Below are positions 1 through 6,700 of a stretch of DNA of 9,392 bases, piece after piece (position 1 is the stretch's first letter; each line of letters starts with the position of its first letter). The translations under genes and the position numbers were made by a program. The stretch is taken from positions 1 to 9,392 of the forward strand of contig JACRDV010000110.1 in assembly GCA_024860865.1 (NCBI GenBank). Reading direction: 5' to 3'. The notes below the pieces were generated by a model, which saw only the letters and a program-made list of their open reading frames with translations, had not been told where the DNA came from and made no database searches. The stretch comes from Methanobacteriota archaeon (GTDB lineage Archaea > JACRDV01).

Positions 1-77
1 CAGCTATTTTCATTGGCGCGATAATTTATGTTTTACTTCTTTTGATCTTTTCCTTGTTCATCCGCTTTGCTAGCTAG
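1..77 (+). CDS. C-terminal end of a probable membrane protein (5' part outside window)
   Basis: The reading frame beginning at base 3 is open from the window edge to a TAG at 75-77 and gives 24 residues. It starts AIFIGAIIYVLLLLIFSLFI and ends RFAS. About 18 consecutive hydrophobic residues followed by Arg at the C-terminus look like a final transmembrane helix, as in ABC-transporter permeases or other polytopic membrane proteins. The family cannot be named from so little. No other plus-strand reading explains the hydrophobic run, and the next gene is convergent, which fits a gene end here. A T-rich stretch at about 227-252 could end its transcript. That this is a real gene end is inference. 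Confidence 0.45.
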   Translation, partial: AIFIGAIIYVLLLLIFSLFIRFAS

Positions 78-251
78 CGCTCAAAGGATTAAAGAAAAAA
101 ATGGATAACGATGTAAGGAAATCCATGAAAAATACATTAAAGATTCAATATAGCCAGTCGGTACCTTCTGAATTAAGTTTTGGACTTTTTCTAGTCATAG
201 TCTTTGAAAATAACTTTTTTAGCTCTTTAATTTTTTATTTTATAAGATTTT

Positions 252-464
252 TTAACTAATTCTGACCTGATCAAATCTTAATTTTTTCTTCATAAAACAT
301 TCAAAACAAACTTGCTTTTTTTCTTCATTTACTTTTAACTTAAACATTCGACTGCGTTGTTTTGGCTTCCCGCATACAGCACAGTATTTCTCCTGCAACA
401 ATTCTTCTTGAACAAATCTTATCAAACTTCGGTCATCTGTGAAAAACGGCATACTTTTTTGCAA
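252..464 (-). CDS. Small zinc-ribbon protein of unknown function, TTG start
   Basis: This 70-residue protein has two CxxC knuckles, C28-x2-C31 (motif CAVCGKPK) and C53-x2-C56 (motif CFECFMKK), separated by 21 mostly polar and basic residues. That spacing fits a single four-cysteine zinc ribbon or treble clef. The N-terminal 27 residues are predicted helical (RSLIRFVQEELLQEKY). The first codon is TTG at 464-462. A GGAG ribosome binding site at 475-472 lies 7 nt upstream, which favours TTG over the internal ATG four codons later. The basic C-terminal part could bind nucleic acid, but no specific family is recognised. It lies 134 bp downstream of the CARDB gene on the same strand and converges with the gene ending at 77. 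The regular cysteine pattern and good ribosome site make a real gene likely; its role is unknown. Confidence 0.7.
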   Translation of the reverse strand: MQKSMPFFTDDRSLIRFVQEELLQEKYCAVCGKPKQRSRMFKLKVNEEKKQVCFECFMKKKLRFDQVRIS

Positions 465-572
465 ATAAATTCTCCAGTAATATTTAGGCAGTCATCTTTT
501 TATTTTTGTTTTTAAAAAATGCTTTTTATTGGGATTCACACTTTTCTATTTTTTTAGTTCTAAAAGTAAATT

Positions 573-579
573 AAAAAAA
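573..579 (-). terminator. U-tract terminator downstream of the CARDB gene
   Basis: An A7 run on the plus strand reads as U7 on the minus-strand transcript, about 20 nt past the TAA stop of the CARDB gene, and another T-rich patch follows. Archaeal RNA polymerase ends transcription at oligo-U stretches without needing a hairpin. The position fits, but AT-rich DNA gives such runs by chance. Confidence 0.4.
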
Positions 580-598
580 GATGAAGTTGAGATTGTTG

Positions 599-2452
599 TT
601 AGTCTTCTCTTCCTCTATGTTTTCCTTTAGATCCCTTTTCTGCCTTCTCTGTTCTTTCAAAGTTAGGTTTGGATTTCGACTGGCCATGCACTAATATGTT
701 CACTATCTTTGTGATTTTCTCGCGAGGCATTTCTAGCGCTGGTTTGTATGAAACTCTAACAGCTAGCGGATAAATTTTGGTTTTCTTTTGACGTTTAACC
801 AACACATTGAATTTCATAGTTACTGTTTCACCAGGTTGGATTTCTTTAATTTCAAAGGCACGCTGGTATCTCCCATGTTGTGGAATCGCTGAGGCTGGAT
901 TCACTTCAATTAACATGAATTTCCAGCCAGCTTTAACATGTACTCTAATGTTAACATTTCTTGCTGTGACATTGCCAAGATTTTTAAGAGCAATTACTAA
1001 CCCAACCGACTCGCCTGCATTGACTTCTGTTTTAGTTGTTGTAATATTCAGCTCGAGTTTAGCTTGACCTTCTATTGCCTGAACAACTTCAAATGTAGTA
1101 GAAGCTGTTCCGTTGAGGTTGCCCTTAACAGCTTTTATTAGAACGGCATAAGTTCCTAAAGTAGCGTTCTCTGCTAATCTGAACTCTGCTTCGTACTTGC
1201 CATTAGAGCCCGTTTTAAGTGAATCATTGCCTGTGGCCGAAAATATTACGGCGCCAGCGGGATTTTTAACAGTAACTTCAACACTGGCATTTGCAACCGG
1301 TGCTGTGCCGTTAGTTGCTTTGCCCTTTATTTCGACTTCGCTGCCAGGCACATAGGGGCCATTGGCATCAACTGTTACCGCGAATTGAACTGCAGGCTGT
1401 GCGCTAATAACAACTGTACCATCAACATATCTATTGTTAGCTGTATTTGTTTCGCCAGAAACAGCGCTCGCGTTGGCAGAGATAATATGTGCCCCAAGTG
1501 CAACGCCAGTAGTATTCCAAGTGAATGTTAGATTTTTGCTTGCGCCAGCAACTAGAGAAGTAACTTTTTGTTTTCCAATTAAAGTCGTGTTGTAATAGCA
1601 ACTTACATTGAAAGTTTCTGTCACTGTTCCATTGTTCTTAGCTATGACTGATATTGAAATTTTATCTCCAACTGCCGCGCTAGTTTTAGATAGAGCAACA
1701 CTAGTTATAGCAACGTCATGAATTAATGAACCAACCAAAATTGTTTTAGTCTTGATGTTATCTCCAGTACTAGTCTCACCAGAAACTGGTCCGGCTGTTG
1801 CTGCAAGAACATGAGTTCCAAGGCTTGCTAAAGTTGTATTCCAATTGAAAGAAACTGTGGTATTAGCATTAGCAGCAAGGGCAATTGATTGGTTGCCGAT
1901 GTTCTTTCCATCAGTTGTATCAGTTAAGATTACTTTAAAGATTTCACCTATAGTACCCTTGTTTTTTATGTTAACATTGACTGAAACTAACTCACCCTGA
2001 GCGCAAGAGCTAGGTGCTGCGATAGAAGTTACTGCAACATCATGTACAATGGCAATAACGGCGACCGTTGTGGATTTAGAATTATCTGTTGGATCTGTTT
2101 CATTTGCAACTGGACCTGCTATGGCTGTTATTGTGTGGTTTCCAACACTAGTTGCCAAAGATGTGGTCCAACTAAACACTACTGTAGTATCAGCACCTGC
2201 TACTAAGGATACCGATTGGTTACCAATAGTAATATTCTGAGTGTTATCTTTTAAAACTAAATTGAAAGTTTCATTAGCTGTACCGTTATTCTTAACTTTA
2301 ACAGAAATATTAACTGATTCGCTTTGAGTTATTGCAGTTTTAGAGGGTGAAATGGTCGTTACAGCGACATCATGAGCAGAAGTAGCGGTTGCTGTTGGAA
2401 TTGTTACAAACACTAACAAGACTATCAATAATCCAGACAATATTCTTTTCAT
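599..2452 (-). CDS. Secreted CARDB-repeat surface protein (COG1361-like), probably N-glycosylated
   Basis: A 617-residue extracellular protein, counted from the ATG at 2452-2450. That start has a GGTGAT ribosome binding site 7 nt upstream; a GTG four codons earlier (2464) is less likely. A signal peptide (MKRILSGLLIVLLVFV, then small residues to about ATSA) is followed by three tandem CARDB-type Ig-like repeats at about 27-134, 137-242 and 245-350. Each repeat opens with HDVAV or HDVAI and has a KNNGT or KNKGT loop and an SGET/NET motif near its end. Residues 357-458 resemble a macroglobulin-like or Big-type strand domain (VPGSEVEIKGKA). Residues 465-580 form another CARDB/DUF11-like domain (LKNLGNVTARNV). 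The last 35 residues are a Lys/Arg/Glu-rich tail with no transmembrane anchor or LPXTG-like signal. I count about 23 N-x-S/T sequons, so heavy N-glycosylation is likely. An S-layer-associated, adhesive or scaffold role is inferred; no catalytic domain is visible. Confidence 0.85.
   Translation of the reverse strand: MKRILSGLLIVLLVFVTIPTATATSAHDVAVTTISPSKTAITQSESVNISVKVKNNGTANETFNLVLKDNTQNITIGNQSVSLVAGADTTVVFSWTTSLATSVGNHTITAIAGPVANETDPTDNSKSTTVAVIAIVHDVAVTSIAAPSSCAQGELVSVNVNIKNKGTIGEIFKVILTDTTDGKNIGNQSIALAANANTTVSFNWNTTLASLGTHVLAATAGPVSGETSTGDNIKTKTILVGSLIHDVAITSVALSKTSAAVGDKISISVIAKNNGTVTETFNVSCYYNTTLIGKQKVTSLVAGASKNLTFTWNTTGVALGAHIISANASAVSGETNTANNRYVDGTVVISAQPAVQFAVTVDANGPYVPGSEVEIKGKATNGTAPVANASVEVTVKNPAGAVIFSATGNDSLKTGSNGKYEAEFRLAENATLGTYAVLIKAVKGNLNGTASTTFEVVQAIEGQAKLELNITTTKTEVNAGESVGLVIALKNLGNVTARNVNIRVHVKAGWKFMLIEVNPASAIPQHGRYQRAFEIKEIQPGETVTMKFNVLVKRQKKTKIYPLAVRVSYKPALEMPREKITKIVNILVHGQSKSKPNFERTEKAEKGSKGKHRGRED
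1721..2374 (-). repeat. First two of three tandem CARDB units in the surface protein gene
   Basis: On the minus strand the HDVAV box recurs at about 2374, 2044 and 1720, with periods of 330 and 324 bp. The third unit runs on to about 1406. The repeats are clear at protein level but diverged at DNA level, so this is an old internal duplication and not a recent DNA repeat. Confidence 0.7.
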
Positions 2453-2589
2453 CGCATCAATCACCGAGTTTTAATTAATTGAAACAGACTATCTAGTTAG
2501 CTTGAAACGATTTGGAACAATTTTAGAGAAAAAAAGGTGGGAAAAGCGTATTTTTGTCCTTTAGATTGGAATTTTAACATATTTTTGAT

Positions 2590-2595
2590 TTTATA
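2590..2595 (+). promoter_or_regulatory. Box A (TATA) promoter for the GC-rich RNA candidate
   Basis: TTTATA within TGATTTTATACACT matches the archaeal box A consensus and predicts a transcription start near 2617-2622, just before the GC-rich island. The same TTTTATAC string recurs upstream of dcd at 3000-3007. The core promoter is followed by a direct repeat, ACTGGTA at 2597-2603 and 2609-2615, lying between the TATA box and the predicted start, where a repressor could bind. No coding frame follows, so this promoter supports an RNA gene. Confidence 0.45.
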
Positions 2596-2617
2596 CACTG
2601 GTACCTGTACTGGTAAG

Positions 2618-2880
2618 AGCTTACAAGTCATTTGTGACTCAGTCCCTAAGCTGCCGCTCCTCCCGCAGTGAAAGTGCAAAGCGAGTCTGGGAGGAGTAAG
2701 GCTTTTTCCCCTGTGCTCCTGTGGAGAAAAGAGGCAGTGAATGGCCGAGTAAAGACACCAACCTCGAAAGCATCCGTAAGCACTGAAGCGGACCTGCGCC
2801 TCCGGCAACGGAGCGAGTTCTTGAAGTGGTGGATGCCCAATGCTTTATTTAGCGTTGGGAGGAAGTCCCCAAATTTCAAC
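2618..2880 (+). ncRNA. Orphan GC-rich structured RNA candidate
   Basis: Bases 2641-2880 are about 54% GC (130 of 240), far above the flanks, with no convincing protein. Helices I can see: CTGCC 2651-2655 with GGCAG 2733-2737; an 8-bp stem 2657-2664 with 2689-2696; a CTCC/GGAG hairpin 2716-2726; CGAG 2746-2749 with CTCG 2763-2766; a long arm closed by GCATCC 2770-2775 with GGATGC 2831-2836, continuing through CACT/AGTG and capped by CTCCG-GCAA-CGGAG at 2800-2813; and a 9-bp hairpin 2836-2844 with 2851-2859. The GCAA loop is GNRA only on the plus strand, and the 2841-2854 pair is a U-G wobble on plus but A-C on minus, so plus is the likely sense. A T5 run at 2929-2933 may end it. I do not find the RNase P boxes (ACAGAA, CCCGGCTTA) or the SRP helix 8 AGCAG motif. 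Exact ends are uncertain. Confidence 0.55.
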
Positions 2881-3000
2881 TCTCAAGATGATAGTTATGC
2901 TAATTAGTTTGCGAAAAGTTCTTAGAAGTTTTTACCGATATAGTTATTTTCATAGTCTTCATCAATTATCTTTCATATGATGGAAATTATTTTAAAAGCT

Positions 3001-3006
3001 TTTATA
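3001..3006 (+). promoter_or_regulatory. Box A (TATA) promoter for dcd
   Basis: TTTATA in AGCTTTTATACTAAG predicts transcription from about 3029-3033, leaving a leader of about 60 nt before the dcd ATG. This gives dcd its own promoter, separate from the upstream RNA candidate. It is a consensus match only. Confidence 0.45.
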
Positions 3007-3092
3007 CTAAGTTCTTTGGTGAATAGAGTAACTAGCTAAAAAAATTTAATTTAGTTCTTCTTGAACAAGTGAAAAAATACAAAGGTGAACAG

Positions 3093-3653
3093 ATGGCCAA
3101 AATGTTATTTGATTTTGAGATAGAAGATGCAATCAAAAAAGGGCTAATAAAAATTGAGCCATTTGATGGGGAAAAACAACTGCAACCAGCCTCGATAGAC
3201 CTTAAACTAGGTTATCGCATAAGATTTTATAAAACGCTATCTATCCCTTACATTGATGTGAAAAATGCGAACATGGAAGATTACACCGAAGAATTAGCAG
3301 TCCAAGATGGCTTTATCTTACATCCAAATCAAACCATTCTAGCATCTACGCTTGAATGGATCGAACTATCGCCATATATTGCTGGAAAAATTGATGGCCG
3401 AAGTTCGGTGGGCAGATTACAAGTCAGAGTTCAAAATGCTGGCTGGATTGACCCAGCTTTTCGAGGAAATATTACATTGGAACTGAAGAATGACGGATTA
3501 GTCCCAGTGAAACTTTATCCTGGCATGAGAATTTGTCAATTGAGATTATGGCAAAGCGATAAACCTTGTGAGAGACCCTACCGGGGTAAATATCAAGATT
3601 CGAAAGGAACAGTCGGTCCTAGGTTATATCTTGATTTTACTGATTCCGAGTAG
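3093..3653 (+). CDS. dcd: dCTP deaminase family protein
   Basis: A 186-residue member of the dCTP deaminase/dUTPase fold family, which converts dCTP to dUTP (some members on to dUMP) to feed thymidylate synthesis. Family signatures are QPASIDLKLG near the N-terminus, GRSSVGRL (phosphate-binding Ser/Arg), GWIDPAFRGNITLEL (the Glu matches the deaminase catalytic Glu), PGMRICQL, and a C-terminal RPYRGKYQDSKGTVGP that resembles the deaminase tail. The ATG at 3093 follows AGGTGA at 3083-3088 and gives the usual N-terminus; a GTG at 3069 would add eight residues. Between the RSS motif and WID the protein is one residue shorter than E. coli Dcd and has Gln-Asn where that enzyme has His-Val-Thr. Whether it is a mono- or bifunctional deaminase cannot be told from sequence. 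It stands alone between the RNA candidate and the rpl10e cluster. Confidence 0.85.
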   Translation: MAKMLFDFEIEDAIKKGLIKIEPFDGEKQLQPASIDLKLGYRIRFYKTLSIPYIDVKNANMEDYTEELAVQDGFILHPNQTILASTLEWIELSPYIAGKIDGRSSVGRLQVRVQNAGWIDPAFRGNITLELKNDGLVPVKLYPGMRICQLRLWQSDKPCERPYRGKYQDSKGTVGPRLYLDFTDSE

Positions 3654-3689
3654 GAAATCTAGTAATCCAACTTCCCTCCATCAAAAGAG

Positions 3690-3718
3690 CTTAAAAAAGC
3701 TATAGCGCGCTTTTTAAG
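3690..3718 (+). terminator. Inverted repeat after dcd, possible terminator
   Basis: CTTAAAAAAGC (3690-3700) and GCTTTTTAAG (3709-3718) are inverted copies with one extra A, separated by the 8-nt loop TATAGCGC. The right arm holds a T5 run. It lies 37 bp after the dcd stop and before the rpl10e leader, so a transcription end for dcd is the simplest reading. A protein-binding palindrome upstream of rpl10e is the alternative. Confidence 0.4.
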
Positions 3719-3832
3719 GATAAAGTATATTAGAAGTTAAATCAATGCATTTAGTCCAAATCTAACCAAAGTGAAATAGTAGCAAAATACTTTAGATATT
3801 AAGATGAAAATTATACTTAAGGAGGCAGAAGA

Positions 3833-4339
3833 ATGGGCGAAAGACCAGGACGTTGCTACAGTGAAGTGCGCGATCGGGCATACACTAGAAGGGAATTCAT
3901 GCCAGGCGTTCCAGGGCTCAAGATAGCCCAGTTTGATATGGGTGACCCTTCAGGGTCATTTGATTATAAATTATCGCTAATTGCAAAAGAAAAATGCCAA
4001 ATTAGGCATAATGCCATCGAGGCTGCTAGAGTTGCAGCTAATAAATACCTACTTAATAAACTTAAGACTGGATACCATTTAAAGATTAAAATTTATCCGC
4101 ATCACATCCTCCGTGAGAACAAAATGGCTACTGGGGCTGGCGCTGATCGAGTTCAAGTTGGTATGAGACTGAGTTTCGGGCGCCCAATTGGAACAGCAGC
4201 TAGAGTTAAAAGTGGTGATGAGTTAATTACATTACGAGTTAGTAAAGAACATTTGATTTCTGCAAAAGAAGCTTTGCGCAGAGCAGTTGCAAAGTTTCCA
4301 ACGCCATGCTCAATTATTGTTGAAGAATTAAAGCATTAG
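3833..4339 (+). CDS. rpl10e: Large ribosomal subunit protein uL16 (archaeal L10e)
   Basis: A 168-residue protein of the archaeal/eukaryotic L10e (uL16) family, a 50S subunit component near the peptidyl-transferase centre and the tRNA acceptor arms. Characteristic segments are the N-terminal [20 protein letters not shown], then [20 protein letters not shown], the [20 protein letters not shown] stretch and [15 protein letters not shown]. The length is normal for the family and no residues appear to be missing. A strong GGAGG at 3821-3825 lies just before the ATG. Box A candidates upstream are TATATT at 3727-3732 and a weaker AT-rich stretch near 3786-3799. It heads a cluster, with ppsA starting 15 bp after its stop, so ppsA may be co-transcribed with a ribosomal protein gene. 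Confidence 0.95.
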   Translation: MGERPGRCYSEVRDRAYTRREFMPGVPGLKIAQFDMGDPSGSFDYKLSLIAKEKCQIRHNAIEAARVAANKYLLNKLKTGYHLKIKIYPHHILRENKMATGAGADRVQVGMRLSFGRPIGTAARVKSGDELITLRVSKEHLISAKEALRRAVAKFPTPCSIIVEELKH

Positions 4340-4354
4340 CTTGGAGCTATATGT

Positions 4355-6676
4355 ATGGCCTTTGTGGCTTGGTTTGATGAATTGGCTAAAACGGACGTCA
4401 AAATTGCTGGTGGGAAAGGTGCAAATTTAGGTGAACTAACAAAAAGCGGATTTCCTGTTCCACCCGGTTTTGTTGTTATTGCAAGTGCCTACTCAGAATT
4501 TCTAGATAGAACCAATCTGCGAGAAAAAATTTTTAAAATTTTAAAAGAAACAAATGTTGATAATACTAAAGCTCTTTCTGATGCTTCTGATAAAATACGA
4601 AAGATAATTATTGAAGCAAAAATGCCGGATGAAATTCGCAACTCAATTATCGATTCATATAAACAACTCAGCAAAAAACTTAATAAAAACGAAGAATTTG
4701 TTGCAATAAGATCTTCTGCCACTTTCGAAGATTTACCGAGTGCTTCTTTTGCAGGGCAGCAGGAGAGTTACCTCAATATAAAAGGTCCTGATTATGTTGC
4801 CGAGAATGTGCAAAAATGTTGGGCATCACTTTTTACACCAAGAGCAATTTTCTACAGAGAAAAACACAAGTTCGATCACTCCAAGGTCAACATAGCAGTT
4901 GTAGTTCAGAAAATGGTTGAGGCTGAAAAAGCTGGAGTAATATTTACTGTTCACCCTGCAACTGGTGAGCAAGATAAAATTGTAATTGAAAGCACATGGG
5001 GGCTTGGAGAAAGCGTAGTTTCGGGATCTACTACGCCTGACCGTTTTGTCGTTTGGAAAGCTACAAAAGAAGTGGCTGAAAGGGACATTTCTAGAAAAGA
5101 GGTTATGCGAACTAAAGATCCTAAAACTGGAAAAACTGTTGAAGCAATTGTTCCAAAGGAAAAACAAAAAATTTCAACTCTTTCTGAACTTGAAATAAGC
5201 AGACTTGCTGAACTTGCTGAAAAAGTTGAGCAGCATTATTCTTTTCCTCAGGATATTGAATGGGCTGTTGAGGGCGGAGAAATTTATCTCCTTCAAAGCC
5301 GCCCTGTTACCGTGTTATACGAGAAGAAAGAAGTAAAGCCAACAGTTGAACGAAAAGCAATTTTAAGAGGACTTCCAGCAAGCCCTGGAATCGCAAGTGG
5401 ACCTGCAAGATTAATTCCAAGCGTTTCTGAAATATCAAAAGTTAAAAGTGGCGATATTTTAGTTACAAAAATGACAGCGCCAGATTGGGTCAGTGCGATG
5501 AGCCGAGCATCTGCAATTGTTACAGAAGATGGAGGAATGACTTGTCATGCCGCAATAGTTGCAAGAGAACTTGGCATTCCCTGTGTGGTCGGAACAGGTA
5601 ATGCGATGAGCATAATGAAGGACAGCGCTATATATAGTATTAATGCAAGTGCTGGCGTTGTATATGAAGGGGTAACCGAAGAAGCTAAACCTAAGATAGA
5701 GGTCGCTCCACCTACAGCAGTGCCTATGATTGAAGCCCCAGTAACCGGAACAAAAATTTACATGAATTTAGGTGTACCAGAAAAAATTAATGAATATGCT
5801 AACTTGCCTTTTGATGGAATTGGATTAATGAGAATTGAATTCATAATTGCTAGTTACATTTATGAACATCCAAATTTGCTCTTAGAAAAAGCTGATCACC
5901 AGAAATACATTGATAAGCTCGCCGAAGGAATTGCAACCGTAGCAAGAAAAATTCAGCCTAGGCCAGTTGTTGTTAGATTTTCAGATTTTAAGACAAATGA
6001 ATATCGAGCATTAAAGGGCGGAGAAAAGTACGAGCCAGTAGAAGCCAATCCAATGATAGGTTGGAGGGGCTGTTCAAGATATGTCAGCGAGAAATTTGAA
6101 GGGGCTTTTAGGCTCGAATGCAGAGCAGTCAAAAAGTGCAGAGAGGAATTTGGTCTCACAAATGTATGGGTAATGCTTCCTTTTGTTCGGACTACTTGGG
6201 AAGTTGAGCGTTGCCTTGAAATAATGAAAAATGAAAAGTTGGTCCGAAGCCCTGATTTTAAGGTATGGCTTATGGCTGAGGTTCCTTCTATTGTATTTAT
6301 GGCTGATGAATTCTCAAAATTATGTGATGGCTTTAGCATAGGCAGCAATGATTTGACTCAATTGATTTTGGGTGCTGACAGAGATTCAGAAATACTTGGG
6401 AAAATGGGATATTTTGATGAAAGAGATCCGGCAGTTAAAAGAGCGATCAAAAGTTTGATTGAAACTTCTCATAAGCATGGTGTCTCTATTTCAATTTGCG
6501 GGCAGGGTCCATCTGTGTATCCAGAGTTCACAGAATTCCTTGTCGAATGTGGAATCGATTCTATTTCGATCAACCCAGATGCGATTGTACAAACAAGAAA
6601 GTTAGTAGCTAGCATCGAGACTAAAATTATCATGAGAAGACTGGGTAAACTAAAAGAAAAACTCATTTCTCCCTAG
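4355..6676 (+). CDS. ppsA: Phosphoenolpyruvate synthase (pyruvate, water dikinase)
   Basis: This 773-residue enzyme converts pyruvate, ATP and water to PEP, AMP and phosphate in the cytoplasm, the entry step of gluconeogenesis in many archaea. The order is standard: an N-terminal ATP-grasp nucleotide-binding domain (about 1-325: GGKGANLGEL, AIRSSATFEDLPSASFAGQQ, ESTWGLGE, DIEWAVEGGEIYLLQSRPV); the swivelling phosphohistidine domain (about 340-430) with GGMTCHAAIVARELGIP, where His398 is the phosphorylated residue; and a C-terminal TIM barrel (about 470-760) that binds pyruvate/PEP, with GIGLMRIEFI, NPMIGWRG, GSNDLTQLILGADRD and SICGQGPS, whose Cys715 is the catalytic cysteine. The length is slightly below the usual 780-820. 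The ATG at 4355 has GGAG 8 nt upstream. It lies 15 bp after rpl10e and 24 bp before mfnA, so it is probably co-transcribed. All catalytic motifs are intact. Confidence 0.95.
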   Translation: MAFVAWFDELAKTDVKIAGGKGANLGELTKSGFPVPPGFVVIASAYSEFLDRTNLREKIFKILKETNVDNTKALSDASDKIRKIIIEAKMPDEIRNSIIDSYKQLSKKLNKNEEFVAIRSSATFEDLPSASFAGQQESYLNIKGPDYVAENVQKCWASLFTPRAIFYREKHKFDHSKVNIAVVVQKMVEAEKAGVIFTVHPATGEQDKIVIESTWGLGESVVSGSTTPDRFVVWKATKEVAERDISRKEVMRTKDPKTGKTVEAIVPKEKQKISTLSELEISRLAELAEKVEQHYSFPQDIEWAVEGGEIYLLQSRPVTVLYEKKEVKPTVERKAILRGLPASPGIASGPARLIPSVSEISKVKSGDILVTKMTAPDWVSAMSRASAIVTEDGGMTCHAAIVARELGIPCVVGTGNAMSIMKDSAIYSINASAGVVYEGVTEEAKPKIEVAPPTAVPMIEAPVTGTKIYMNLGVPEKINEYANLPFDGIGLMRIEFIIASYIYEHPNLLLEKADHQKYIDKLAEGIATVARKIQPRPVVVRFSDFKTNEYRALKGGEKYEPVEANPMIGWRGCSRYVSEKFEGAFRLECRAVKKCREEFGLTNVWVMLPFVRTTWEVERCLEIMKNEKLVRSPDFKVWLMAEVPSIVFMADEFSKLCDGFSIGSNDLTQLILGADRDSEILGKMGYFDERDPAVKRAIKSLIETSHKHGVSISICGQGPSVYPEFTEFLVECGIDSISINPDAIVQTRKLVASIETKIIMRRLGKLKEKLISP

Positions 6677-6700
6677 TTTTTTCCTGCTTATGTGATTTTA

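Noticed and set aside
101-259. A 52-residue plus-strand reading frame starting MDNDVRKSMK
   Set aside because: It ends in very T-rich DNA giving Phe/Ile-rich residues, overlaps the end of the zinc-ribbon gene on the other strand and shows no motif. It is probably chance.
807-1067. Plus-strand frame of 86 residues, with another at 2049-2240, inside the CARDB gene
   Set aside because: Antisense shadows of a well-supported gene, with no ribosome binding site or motif.
1406-2374. Tandem DNA repeats as a possible mobile or CRISPR-like array
   Set aside because: The periodicity of about 327 bp reflects repeated CARDB protein domains; the DNA copies are diverged and fully coding.
2796-2815. GNRA-capped hairpin as SRP RNA helix 8
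   Set aside because: The helix 8 internal-loop motifs (GTCAGG before and AGCAG after the tetraloop) are absent, and no long helix 5 pairing is visible.
2857-2870. GGGAGGAAGTCCCC resembling the RNase P RNA box GAGGAAAGTCC
   Set aside because: In RNase P RNA this box lies near the 5' end and its partner (ACAGAACCCGGCTTA-like) near the 3' end. Here it is at the 3' end of the GC-rich region, AT-rich DNA follows, and no partner box is found on the plus strand, even if the RNA were permuted.
2668-2907. 79-residue plus-strand frame, and minus-strand frames of 77 and 103 residues, across the GC-rich island
   Set aside because: They have low-complexity, Arg/Ser-rich composition with no recognisable motif, overlap each other on both strands, and coincide with strong RNA helices. 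They are more likely stop-free by chance because of the high GC.
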